From the NCBI GenBank assembly GCA_964536265.1, contig CAZHVV010000001.1, positions 1 through 64,000 on the forward strand: a DNA stretch of 64,000 nt. The letters are read 5' to 3'. Shown here piece after piece: positions 23,618-32,014 of the stretch; the stretch's first letter is position 1; each line of letters starts with the position of its first letter. This DNA comes from JAPUDS01 sp964536265. GTDB taxonomy: Bacteria; Patescibacteriota; Saccharimonadia; Saccharimonadales; Saccharimonadaceae. Under the pieces are notes generated by a model. It saw only the letters and a program-made list of their open reading frames with translations, did no database searches and was not told the origin of the DNA. The position numbers were made by a program, and so were the translations under genes.

Positions 23618-24874
23618 ATGCAAGAAACTTCTCGATATGCAGTCGGTCTCGATGTTGGTACGGCTACTGTGCGCGCCGTCGTAGGACACATTGATGATCC
23701 GACAGGAGCTCCGACCATAGTTGGCGTTGCTTCACATCCAAATACAGGTATGCGTAAAGGTATCGTTGTTAACTTAGTTAACACGGCTCAGGCAATTGAC
23801 AAGGCGCTCGAAGCAGCCGAACGCATGAGTGGTCAGCCAATTCATAGCGCAACAGTTAGTATTAATGGTTCTCATATAGTTGGAATTGGTTCGAAAGGTG
23901 TTGTGGCGGTCGGTTCAACTGGCCATGAGATTAATGGCGAAGACATTGCTCGCGTACAGGAAGCCGCAACTGTTGTTCAGCTTCCAGCGAACCGGGAAAT
24001 TATCGAAGTTACACCACGCAGTTATCGACTTGATGGACAAGAGAATATCAAGGACCCACTCGGTATGACAGGCGTGCGTCTTGAGGTTGATGCCCATGTT
24101 ATTACTGCACTCGGCCCTCATCTTAAGAATCTCGAGAAAGCGTGTGAGATGACTGAGACAGCTGTCCATAATGTCATGCTGTCGGGTCTTGGCGCAGCGC
24201 GCGCGGTTTTAACAGAACAGCAAATGGAAAATGGCGTACTCTTAATTGACATGGGTAGTTCAACGACAAACCTCGTTGTCTTCGATGAAGGTGACCTTCA
24301 ACATGTCGCAGTATTGCCAGTTGGTGGCAATAACATTACGAATGATTTAGCGATTGGTCTAAAGATTGACCTTGATGTTGCCGAAAAAGTGAAGCTTGAA
24401 CACGCTGTGGCGCATTCTGATTTGAGACGTGGAAAAGCTGAAAAAGTTACTCTTAAGTTCGAAAAAGTTACTCATAACTTTGATACTGAAGATATCGATA
24501 TGGTAGTTGATGCGCGACTCGAAGAAATATTCGAGCAAATCAATGCCGAGCTGAAGACGATTGGTCGAGCAGCAAAGTTGCCGGGCGGAGCTGTACTTAC
24601 GGGTGGCGGTGCCGAGTTAAGAGGACTGGCTGATTATGCGAAACAAGCACTGCAAATGAGTGCTCGGGTTGGACATGCGAGCGGATTAGGCGGTGTTGGA
24701 GAAGAAGTTTCTACCCCATCATTTGCGACTGCAGTGGGCCTCATGTTGAGCGATTTAACTGAAGATCAGCAACGCCAGGGTGGAAAAGAGTCCGACAAAA
24801 AGCAGAAGTCGGGTGAATGGTTGCAATCTTTGGGCGGTAAGATAACAGGGATATTCGGTCGTTTTCGTTCATAA
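23618..24874 (+). CDS. ftsA: Cell division protein FtsA
   Basis: A 418-residue actin-like ATPase tethering FtsZ to the membrane. Phosphate 1 motif VGLDVGTATVRAVVG at the N-terminus, phosphate 2 LLIDMGSSTTNLVVF, adenosine motif AVLTGGGAEL. The C-terminal stretch LGGKITGIFGRFRS is a good amphipathic membrane-targeting helix. Followed by ftsZ. Confidence 0.95.
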   Translation: MQETSRYAVGLDVGTATVRAVVGHIDDPTGAPTIVGVASHPNTGMRKGIVVNLVNTAQAIDKALEAAERMSGQPIHSATVSINGSHIVGIGSKGVVAVGSTGHEINGEDIARVQEAATVVQLPANREIIEVTPRSYRLDGQENIKDPLGMTGVRLEVDAHVITALGPHLKNLEKACEMTETAVHNVMLSGLGAARAVLTEQQMENGVLLIDMGSSTTNLVVFDEGDLQHVAVLPVGGNNITNDLAIGLKIDLDVAEKVKLEHAVAHSDLRRGKAEKVTLKFEKVTHNFDTEDIDMVVDARLEEIFEQINAELKTIGRAAKLPGGAVLTGGGAELRGLADYAKQALQMSARVGHASGLGGVGEEVSTPSFATAVGLMLSDLTEDQQRQGGKESDKKQKSGEWLQSLGGKITGIFGRFRS

Positions 24875-24985
24875 TTTTTATTCACTAAGTATTTTGAACA
24901 ATCAATCAATAATGCCTATACGCGCTCATGAAACACGTGTATACTAAATGTGAACAATTTTTTGCAAAATGTGGGAGTATACGAA

Positions 24986-26218
24986 ATGCCAGAAGTAAAA
25001 CCAGCAGAGATCCAGACGTTCGCTAATATCAAAGTTATTGGTGTAGGTGGTGCGGGCAGCTCAGCTGTCAATCGCATGAAAGACGCCGGTTTAGTTGGTG
25101 TGCAGTTTATTGCTATCAATACTGATGCACAAGCACTCCATAACTCACGCGCCGACACAAAGATACATATAGGTAAAGAGGTTACGCGTGGTCTTGGTGC
25201 AGGGGCTGACCCAAAAGTTGGTCAAGCAGCAGCCGAAGAATCGATTGAAGATATCAAAAAGGCACTCGAAGGTGCTGATATGGTGTTTATCACTATCGGT
25301 GCTGGTGGTGGTACTGGTTCTGGTGCTGGACATATCGTTGCCCGCCTTGCTAAGGAGATGGGCGCACTTGTCGTTGGCGTCTCAACCAAACCATTCAGCT
25401 TTGAGGGCGAGAAGCGAAGACAAAATGCCGAATGGGCAATTGCTCGACTTGGTAGCCAAGTAGATACACTTATTACTATCCCGAATGATCGTTTATTGCA
25501 GACAATCGACAGACGTACTCCACTTCTTGAGACATTCAAGATTGCCGATGACGTCCTACGCCAAGGTGTGCAAGGTATTTCAGAACTTATCACAGAACAT
25601 GGGCTTATCAACCTCGACTTTGCCGACGTAAAGGCAATTATGGCCAATGCTGGCAGCGCACTGATGGGTATTGGTCGCGCAAGTGGTGACAATCGTGGCA
25701 CTCAGGCTGCGTTGCAGGCTATTGAATCGCCGCTTATCGAAGTATCTATTGATGGCGCCAAGGGCGTGCTCTTTAACGTCACGGGCGGCTACGATATGAG
25801 CATGAGCGAAATCCAAGAGGCTGCAGACGTTATCACAAGTGCCGCAGCACCAGATGCAAACATTATCTTTGGTGCAACACTGAAGCCTGAGATTGAAGAC
25901 GAGCTTATTATTACAGTTATCGCAACCGGTTTTGATAGCGAGTATTTTCATGAGCGGGCAGCTGCTTTCGATGACGAAGATTCACTGAATACTGCAAAGG
26001 CTGAAGCAGATATAGCAGCTTCAGCAGCTGACGAGGTTGACGGAAAGGCTGTCGATTCTATTGATATGGATGTCGAGCAACAGCCAGAACAATCAACCCT
26101 ACATCATTTCACTACTGACGATGATGACCCGACAAAGATTTGGTCAAATGTCGATGATGAATCAGACACACCTGCCTTTTTGCGACGCAAGAAGAAAAAA
26201 GACACTGAAAAAAAGTAA
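24986..26218 (+). CDS. ftsZ: Cell division protein FtsZ
   Basis: A 410-residue tubulin-like GTPase. IKVIGVGGAGSSAVNRM at the N-terminus, tubulin signature GAGGGTGSGAGH (usual GGGTGTG has Ser here), T7 loop NLDFADVKAIM. An acidic linker (about 325-390) ends in the FtsA-binding peptide TPAFLRRKKKK. I prefer ATG 24986, which has GGGAG 9-13 nt upstream, over GTG 24950, which lies only 4 nt after TATACT (24940-24945). Confidence 0.94.
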   Translation: MPEVKPAEIQTFANIKVIGVGGAGSSAVNRMKDAGLVGVQFIAINTDAQALHNSRADTKIHIGKEVTRGLGAGADPKVGQAAAEESIEDIKKALEGADMVFITIGAGGGTGSGAGHIVARLAKEMGALVVGVSTKPFSFEGEKRRQNAEWAIARLGSQVDTLITIPNDRLLQTIDRRTPLLETFKIADDVLRQGVQGISELITEHGLINLDFADVKAIMANAGSALMGIGRASGDNRGTQAALQAIESPLIEVSIDGAKGVLFNVTGGYDMSMSEIQEAADVITSAAAPDANIIFGATLKPEIEDELIITVIATGFDSEYFHERAAAFDDEDSLNTAKAEADIAASAADEVDGKAVDSIDMDVEQQPEQSTLHHFTTDDDDPTKIWSNVDDESDTPAFLRRKKKKDTEKK

Positions 26219-26251
26219 TTTCCCATGCACCTTGAGTGTAAATATGCATAA

Positions 26252-26297
26252 ACGCTATATGTTGCATAAACTACACTAGGCAAGCACTATATGTAGG
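26252..26297 (+). promoter_or_regulatory. Tandem NrdR boxes
   Basis: ACGCTATATGTTGC (26252-26265) and GCACTATATGTAGG (26284-26297), 32 nt apart, about three helical turns, as in paired NrdR operators (core CTATAT). A possible -10 (TATAGT, 26301-26306) lies just downstream. The nrdR-nrdJ genes follow, so autorepression by NrdR at high ATP/dATP is expected. Confidence 0.75.
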
Positions 26298-26364
26298 GAC
26301 TATAGTAGAGTTCAGCTACACTCGGGAGGTGTAGGGAACCGTTGACAAGAAGAGGAGTAAGAGC

Positions 26365-26829
26365 ATGAAATGTCCAAAATGTACCCATGAAGATTCGAAA
26401 GTTATTGAGTCGCGTGAAGCAAGCGAAGGTGATTCGATTCGTCGACGCCGTGAATGCTTGGCGTGTGGGTATCGCTATACGACATATGAACGCGTTGAGC
26501 GACCAAATCTCGCAATCGTTAAGAAGAACGGTGAACGTGAGTTGTTTGATAGACACAAGCTTTCAGCTGCTATATTGCGTTCAGTTGGAAAATTTTTACG
26601 CTCTGATATAGAAGTAGAACAGATTGTTGCGGCGGTTGAGGATGAGCTTCATGCCCTGGGGGTGAGTGAAGTACCGTCAAAACAAGTCGGCGATCTTGTG
26701 CTTGAAGAGTTAGCAAAGCGCAATGACGTTGCATACGTCAGATTTGCAAGCGTATATCGTGGCTTCAGCTCACTCAATGAGTTCGAAGCAGCAATTGCTG
26801 AGGCTCGAAAAGCAAGTCCTGATTCTTAA
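26365..26829 (+). CDS. nrdR: Transcriptional repressor NrdR
   Basis: A 154-residue repressor. Zinc ribbon Cys at 3, 6, 31 and 34 (CPKC...CLACG), with RRRREC, then the ATP-cone domain (about 49-139). GAGGAG precedes the ATG. It controls ribonucleotide reductase genes and lies directly before one, downstream of paired NrdR boxes. Confidence 0.96.
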   Translation: MKCPKCTHEDSKVIESREASEGDSIRRRRECLACGYRYTTYERVERPNLAIVKKNGERELFDRHKLSAAILRSVGKFLRSDIEVEQIVAAVEDELHALGVSEVPSKQVGDLVLEELAKRNDVAYVRFASVYRGFSSLNEFEAAIAEARKASPDS

Positions 26830-26921
26830 TCAACTGGTGAACGAAGCTCGTTACCCGCTAGGGTAACAGCCAACACACAAATAATTTTAAAAACATATAA
26901 AAACTATATGAGGAGGGTACT

Positions 26922-29702
26922 ATGGCACAGTCAGTGTCCGCGCTTTCTATTGCGCGCTACTTTACAGAGGAAAAAGCTGATCCGTATGATCAACTAAAAT
27001 GGGTGAAACGAGATTCAAAAATCAGCAATCCGACCACAGGCGAGGTTGTGTTTGAGCAAAATGAGTTAAGTTTTCCTGAGTTTTGGAGCATGAACGCCAT
27101 TAATATTGTCGCGCAGAAATATTTCCATGGCACACCAGGTACTGATACGCGTGAAAGCAGTCTTAAAGACTTAATTAACCGTGTTGCTGACACCATCACC
27201 CGTCATGGCTATGATAATGGCTATTTTGCTGACGAGAGTGAAGCCGATACATTCGTTTCTGAGCTAAAATATATCCTCGCGACACAACGGGCAGCATTCA
27301 ATAGCCCAGTGTGGTTCAATATTGGGACACCAGACCGTAAACAACAGGCGAGCGCATGTTTTATTTTGAAAGTTGAAGACAATTTGCCGAGTATTCTGAA
27401 CTGGTATCGTGAAGAAGGGATGATTTTTAAGGGCGGTTCAGGGGCGGGGCTCAACGTGAGCTCAATTCGCGGCAGCATGGAACGCCTGAGTTCGAGTGGC
27501 GGCAAAGCTTCAGGCCCTGTCAGCTTTATGCGTGGTGCTGATGCAAGCGCCGGTACGATTGCGAGTGGTGGCAAAACACGTCGAGCTGCAAAAATGGTGA
27601 TTTTGAACATTGACCACCCTGATATAGAAGAGTTTATCTGGTGTAAAGCCCGTGAGGAACGCAAGGCACGCGTACTCGAGGAGGCTGGGTTTGATATGGG
27701 TCTGAATGGCAAGGATATGATGAGTATCCAATATCAAAATGCCAATAACTCCGTACGCGTGAATGATGATTTCATGCATGCCGTTGAAAACGATGATGAT
27801 TGGAACCTTCTCGGTGTCAAGAGTAAGAAAGTATATGAGACACTAAAGGCACGAGACTTATTCCGTCAGATTGCCGAAGCCGCACACGAGTCAGCTGATC
27901 CAGGTATGCAATTTGATACAACGATTAACGACTGGCATACAACACCAAATGCTGGTCGAATCAATGGATCTAACCCGTGTTCAGAGTATATGCATCTTGA
28001 TAATTCTGCCTGTAATTTGGCTAGTTTGAACTTGCTGAAGTTTCTCAATACCGATGGAAGTTTTGATATAGAAGCGTACAAGCATACTGTTGAAGTAGTT
28101 TTCCTTGCACAAGAAATCCTCGTTGGTTACAGCGAGTATCCTACTGAGTCGATTGACAAAAATACACGCCGTTACCGTCAGCTGGGTATGGGGTATGCAA
28201 ACCTAGGCGCAACATTGATGGCCAAAGGCTTGCCATATGACAGTGACGAGGGCCGGGCATTTGCTGCAGCACTGACAGCAATCATGACGGGATACGGTTA
28301 CGCAACTAGTGCACGTATTGCAAAACGAGTCGGGCCATTTGAAGGATATGCAAAGGACAAAGATGGTATGAATCGTGTCCTGCGCAAACATCGTGATGCC
28401 GTACGTGACATTGACGCCAGCCTCGTCTCCGAAGAATTACTTGATGCGGCTGCTAGCGTCTGGGATGAAGCAGTTGAGCTAGGCCAGAAATACGGTGTAC
28501 GCAACGCACAAGCAACAGTGCTTGCTCCAACTGGAACTATCGGTTTCATGATGGATTGTGATACGACTGGTATTGAGCCTGATTTCAGCCTGACGAAGTT
28601 CAAGACCCTGGTTGGTGGCGGTAGTATGATTATCGTTAACCAGACGATTCCACGTGCACTTAAGACACTTGGCTACACGAAGGCACAAGCTGAAGAAATT
28701 GTAGCCCATATCCACGAACACGGTACTGTTTCAGACGCACCACATTTGAAAGAGTCTGACTACGACGTCTTCTCGTGTGCGGTTGGCGACAAAGCTATTC
28801 ACTATATGGGTCACGTTAAAATGATGGGAGCAGTACAGCCATTCCTCTCCGGTGCCATTTCAAAGACAGTTAATATGCCAGTTAGCGCAACTGTTGAAGA
28901 TATTGAACAACTGCATCTCGATGCGTGGAAACTTGGTCTTAAGGCGGTCGCGATTTATCGCGATGGCTCAAAGGTTGGCCAGCCACTGAGTGATAAAAAA
29001 GCTAAAGACAGCGAAACTACAAAAGTTATCGAGAAAATTGTTCGTTCAAATGAGCGACGAGAGATGCCCCGTATCCGAAACAGCAAGACGATTGAGTTTA
29101 AGATATCTGACCTAAAAGGCTTCTTGACTGTCGGTGAGTTTGACGATGGCACTCCTGGCGAAATCTTTGTGACAGTTGCCAAGATGGGATCAACTCTTGC
29201 TGGCCTGATGGATGCATTTGGGCGATCAGTTAGCTACGGTCTTCAGTATGGCGTACCACTTAAGGCGTATGTTCGTGGTATGGCAAATACCAACTTCGCT
29301 CCATTCGGTATGACCGATGACCCAGACGTAAGAACGGCAACAAGTATTGTTGACTATATCTTCCGCCGACTCGCGCTTGAATATCTCTCAATTGATGATC
29401 GGCTTGAGCTTGGGCTAGCGACTCTTGAAGAACTTGAAGCAGAGCTTGAGAATCAGCAGTCTAGTCTGCTTGAAACAACGCCTCATACAGTTGAGGAAAC
29501 GGTAGAAGAAAAGATTCGGGAGGTTGTACCAGAAGCGTTACCTAAAGAAGAGAGTATAGAGACGACGTTCCGAACTGCGCGCGCTGAACTCAAGGTTGCC
29601 GACACTGCTTCACCCCTCTGTAGCAACTGTGGCAATGTGACGCAACGTGCAGGTAGCTGTTATGTCTGTACGACCTGTGGTAGTACCACGGGTTGTAGCT
29701 AG
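26922..29702 (+). CDS. nrdJ: Adenosylcobalamin-dependent (class II) ribonucleotide reductase
   Basis: A 926-residue enzyme making deoxynucleotides. Visible: AFNSPVWFNIG, KGGSGAGLNVSSIR, the catalytic NGSNPCSE motif (N-x-C-x-E), LAPTGTIGFMMDCDTTGIEP, and a C-terminal zinc ribbon (CSNCG...CTTCGSTTGCS) that carries the redox Cys. No NrdB radical subunit follows, as expected for class II. The enzyme needs cobalamin, which such a reduced organism would have to import. AGGAGGGT precedes ATG. Confidence 0.95.
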   Translation: MAQSVSALSIARYFTEEKADPYDQLKWVKRDSKISNPTTGEVVFEQNELSFPEFWSMNAINIVAQKYFHGTPGTDTRESSLKDLINRVADTITRHGYDNGYFADESEADTFVSELKYILATQRAAFNSPVWFNIGTPDRKQQASACFILKVEDNLPSILNWYREEGMIFKGGSGAGLNVSSIRGSMERLSSSGGKASGPVSFMRGADASAGTIASGGKTRRAAKMVILNIDHPDIEEFIWCKAREERKARVLEEAGFDMGLNGKDMMSIQYQNANNSVRVNDDFMHAVENDDDWNLLGVKSKKVYETLKARDLFRQIAEAAHESADPGMQFDTTINDWHTTPNAGRINGSNPCSEYMHLDNSACNLASLNLLKFLNTDGSFDIEAYKHTVEVVFLAQEILVGYSEYPTESIDKNTRRYRQLGMGYANLGATLMAKGLPYDSDEGRAFAAALTAIMTGYGYATSARIAKRVGPFEGYAKDKDGMNRVLRKHRDAVRDIDASLVSEELLDAAASVWDEAVELGQKYGVRNAQATVLAPTGTIGFMMDCDTTGIEPDFSLTKFKTLVGGGSMIIVNQTIPRALKTLGYTKAQAEEIVAHIHEHGTVSDAPHLKESDYDVFSCAVGDKAIHYMGHVKMMGAVQPFLSGAISKTVNMPVSATVEDIEQLHLDAWKLGLKAVAIYRDGSKVGQPLSDKKAKDSETTKVIEKIVRSNERREMPRIRNSKTIEFKISDLKGFLTVGEFDDGTPGEIFVTVAKMGSTLAGLMDAFGRSVSYGLQYGVPLKAYVRGMANTNFAPFGMTDDPDVRTATSIVDYIFRRLALEYLSIDDRLELGLATLEELEAELENQQSSLLETTPHTVEETVEEKIREVVPEALPKEESIETTFRTARAELKVADTASPLCSNCGNVTQRAGSCYVCTTCGSTTGCS

Positions 29703-29716
29703 ACTTTACAGCACAC

Positions 29717-29756
29717 CTCCTTCTCGTCCAGCATTTCTTGTTGTGACGAGAAGGAG
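29717..29756 (+). terminator. Hairpin after nrdJ
   Basis: A perfect 12-bp stem (29717-29728 with 29745-29756) with a 16-nt loop, 15 nt after the nrdJ stop. No T run follows, so termination may be inefficient or it may protect the 3' end. Confidence 0.55.
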
Positions 29757-29814
29757 TAATACGGGTGAACCAAATACACCCTATTATTCTTACCGTGCGT
29801 GATACAATAAAAGC

Positions 29815-30081
29815 ATGAAAGTTTTTGTGGTGTATAAGCCTGTTAGCGAGCACGCACGTGCAGTAGATGATTGGTTGCGTGATTTTACGCGACAAACCGG
29901 TAAATCTCTAGAGGTAATTAATCCTGAGACAAGAGAAGGTGCGTCGTTCTGTCGCACATATGACATTGTCGAATATCCTAGTTTTGTGGCAGTTGACGAT
30001 AGCAGTGCTATGCAAACCATGTGGCGGGGGATAATACTACCGACTATAAGTGAGGTATCATACTATGTTCAAAACAATTAA
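29815..30081 (+). CDS. Thioredoxin-fold protein lacking CxxC
   Basis: An 88-residue thioredoxin/glutaredoxin-fold protein: MKVFVVYKPVSEHARAVDDW, EVINPETREGASFCRTYDIV, EYPSFVAVDD (the cis-Pro region), MWRGIILPTISEV. A single Cys replaces the redox pair, so it is unlikely to be a dithiol reductase; a chaperone or adaptor role is possible. TACAAT ends 6 nt before ATG (leaderless). Its end overlaps the VKOR gene, implying they work together. Confidence 0.72.
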   Translation: MKVFVVYKPVSEHARAVDDWLRDFTRQTGKSLEVINPETREGASFCRTYDIVEYPSFVAVDDSSAMQTMWRGIILPTISEVSYYVQNN

Positions 30082-30700
30082 AACACTTATAGCTAACCAA
30101 TCCGAGAAGCAACGTGTCGATAATTATTGGATTTTTGCGAGCATGCTCGTAGGCTCAATACTTAGCCTAATCGCATCCTTTGTCTTGTCCGTGGAGGCCA
30201 TCACGCTTGCAAAAGACGCAAACGCAATTCTTTCATGTAGTGTAAATACAGTTTTGAATTGCGCGACAGTCGGTCTACATCCATCAGCAAGTTTGTTTGG
30301 GTTTCCAAATGCTTTCCTGGGTCTTATAGCAGAACCGGTGGTTATAACAGTAGCAATCGCAGGATTATCAGGAGTTAAATTTCCACAGAAGTTCTTGTTT
30401 ACTGCACAAATTTTTTATACACTTGGCTTCATTTTCGCGTACTGGCTGCTCTATACAAGCATGTTCACGATTGGTGCATTATGCCCATGGTGTATGCTCG
30501 TGACCATCACAACAACGTTCGTTTTCTTCTCAATGACACGGTACAATATTCGTGAAGAGAATCTGTATTTACCAAAGAAGTGGTCAATTGCAGCAAAACA
30601 ATTCATCGAAAAAGATTTTGACAAACTAGTACTCACGCTATTGGTCGTTGGAGTACTATTTACAATTCTTATAAAATATCGTGACGGACTATTTGGCTAA
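30065..30700 (+). CDS. VKOR-family disulfide-generating membrane protein
   Basis: A 211-residue, four- to five-span membrane protein. VKOR pairs: C58 and C66 in the loop (SCSVNTVLNC) and the active C140-P-W-C143; the conserved Ser/Pro loop ASLFGFPNAFLG is intact. It lacks the fused thioredoxin domain of many bacterial VKORs; the neighbouring thioredoxin-like gene may compensate. Oxidises partner proteins using quinone. GAGGT before ATG 30065. It lies two genes before a protein with about 70 Cys, its probable client. Confidence 0.9.
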   Translation: MFKTIKTLIANQSEKQRVDNYWIFASMLVGSILSLIASFVLSVEAITLAKDANAILSCSVNTVLNCATVGLHPSASLFGFPNAFLGLIAEPVVITVAIAGLSGVKFPQKFLFTAQIFYTLGFIFAYWLLYTSMFTIGALCPWCMLVTITTTFVFFSMTRYNIREENLYLPKKWSIAAKQFIEKDFDKLVLTLLVVGVLFTILIKYRDGLFG

Positions 30701-30710
30701 GGAGGCAAAT

Positions 30711-31853
30711 GTGGCCATTCATCAATTGTTTACTACTGCTCGAAGTATTCTCCTCGCAATTGCACTCGTCTTGGTATCTACTACAATCGTCTCGGCGGTG
30801 AGCACTGGAGGTGTTGGCGGTAGGCCAGCCAATCCTGACCCAGATAATCCTAGGACGCAATCAATCTTTATATATACCCTTTCGGGGGGTTCAACTAAAA
30901 CTGATCAACTATACCTCAGTAACGGTAGTGATAGTGATGCAATTGTTGAGTTGTATCCTGTTGATGGTGTCGTGACAAATACGGGAGCATTTACATGTGA
31001 ACAGCGAGTTGAGTCACGAGAAGGGATGGGTAAATGGATTGAGCTTGGGAAAAGCGAGGTGACAATCCCAGCCAAAGGAACGATGCTAGTAGACTTCACC
31101 GTAACGATACCTAAAACTGTAGATGTAGGTGAGCATAACGGTTGCATTGTTATTCAGAAGAAAGATGATGGTGGAGTAACGACTGGAAATGTTAATGTCC
31201 GCACAAGGCAAGCGGTTCGCGCAGCAGTTACTATCCCTGGAGATATTTACCGAAAAGTAACAATTGAAAAATTTATTGCATCTGCTGCTGTGCGAGAGCA
31301 AAATTATAGCTTTTCATTGCATAACCAAGGTAATGTCTCGGCAGATGTTGACGTCACACTTACACTTACAAATACTCTTACAGGACGAGAAGTATATACG
31401 AATGGTGGACAGTATGTTTCAATAGCTGGTCAAAATCTAGACCTGACATTCTCGAGTGATGTGCATCCATTTTTCGGTGGTTGGTATAAAGCCCAGGCCA
31501 GCATAGATTACGACAAGCGAGCAGGCGTTTTTGGTACATATGATAAGGACAAATTAATTCATGCTGATAGCGAAAGTATCACAATATATATTGGGCCATC
31601 TGTATGGGCGATACTTCTTATTATCGTGTTGCTTATGGGGGCGGGTGCGTATGCGTTGTGGCTGTATCGCCGCAAAAAAGCACCAACAGCAAAAACTCTC
31701 TGGGGAGTATATTATGTTCAACCAGGTGAAACGATTGAGAAATTAGCAGCACGTTACAGCGTGAGCATACAAAAACTAGCTACACTTAATAGACTTCCAT
31801 CACCCTATACTCTCGAGCCAGGACGCAAGATGTACGTACCGAAGAAAAAGTAG
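30711..31853 (+). CDS. WxL-interacting (DUF916-like) protein with membrane span and LysM
   Basis: A 380-residue protein. Signal segment (about 6-27), a DUF916-like peptidoglycan-binding domain (about 45-160: LSNGSDSDAIVELYPVDG, WIELGKSEVTIPAKGTMLVD, VGEHNGCIVIQ), a second beta domain like the WxL-interacting protein C domain (about 165-285), a membrane span (about 294-316), YRRKK, and a C-terminal LysM (about 333-378). Positive-inside rules place LysM in the cytoplasm, which is odd. GTG start chosen for the AAGGAGG 5 nt upstream. Predicted membrane partner of the WxL-like proteins downstream. Confidence 0.82.
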   Translation: MAIHQLFTTARSILLAIALVLVSTTIVSAVSTGGVGGRPANPDPDNPRTQSIFIYTLSGGSTKTDQLYLSNGSDSDAIVELYPVDGVVTNTGAFTCEQRVESREGMGKWIELGKSEVTIPAKGTMLVDFTVTIPKTVDVGEHNGCIVIQKKDDGGVTTGNVNVRTRQAVRAAVTIPGDIYRKVTIEKFIASAAVREQNYSFSLHNQGNVSADVDVTLTLTNTLTGREVYTNGGQYVSIAGQNLDLTFSSDVHPFFGGWYKAQASIDYDKRAGVFGTYDKDKLIHADSESITIYIGPSVWAILLIIVLLMGAGAYALWLYRRKKAPTAKTLWGVYYVQPGETIEKLAARYSVSIQKLATLNRLPSPYTLEPGRKMYVPKKK

Positions 31854-31873
31854 TAAATAATACAATAGATTCT

Positions 31874-31902
31874 TTGTGATTAGATGATGATTATGGTATT
31901 AT
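31874..31902 (+). promoter_or_regulatory. Promoter of the giant propeller gene
   Basis: TTGTGA (31874-31879), 17-nt spacer ending TGG, TATTAT (31897-31902). The leader contains a CACTGG/CCAGTG hairpin (31960-31977). Confidence 0.6.
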
Positions 31903-32014
31903 ACGAAAGTACATTGTAAAAACAAAAAAGAGTAAAAGAGAGACTCTTTCGTGTGTACCACTGGTGAATACCAGTGTAAAACCAATACAAATAAGGGAAA
32001 AGACGAACGGGGCT

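Noticed and set aside
26219..26921. Cobalamin riboswitch before the B12-dependent reductase
   Set aside because: The leaders are too short and lack the B12-box; NrdR boxes explain the control.
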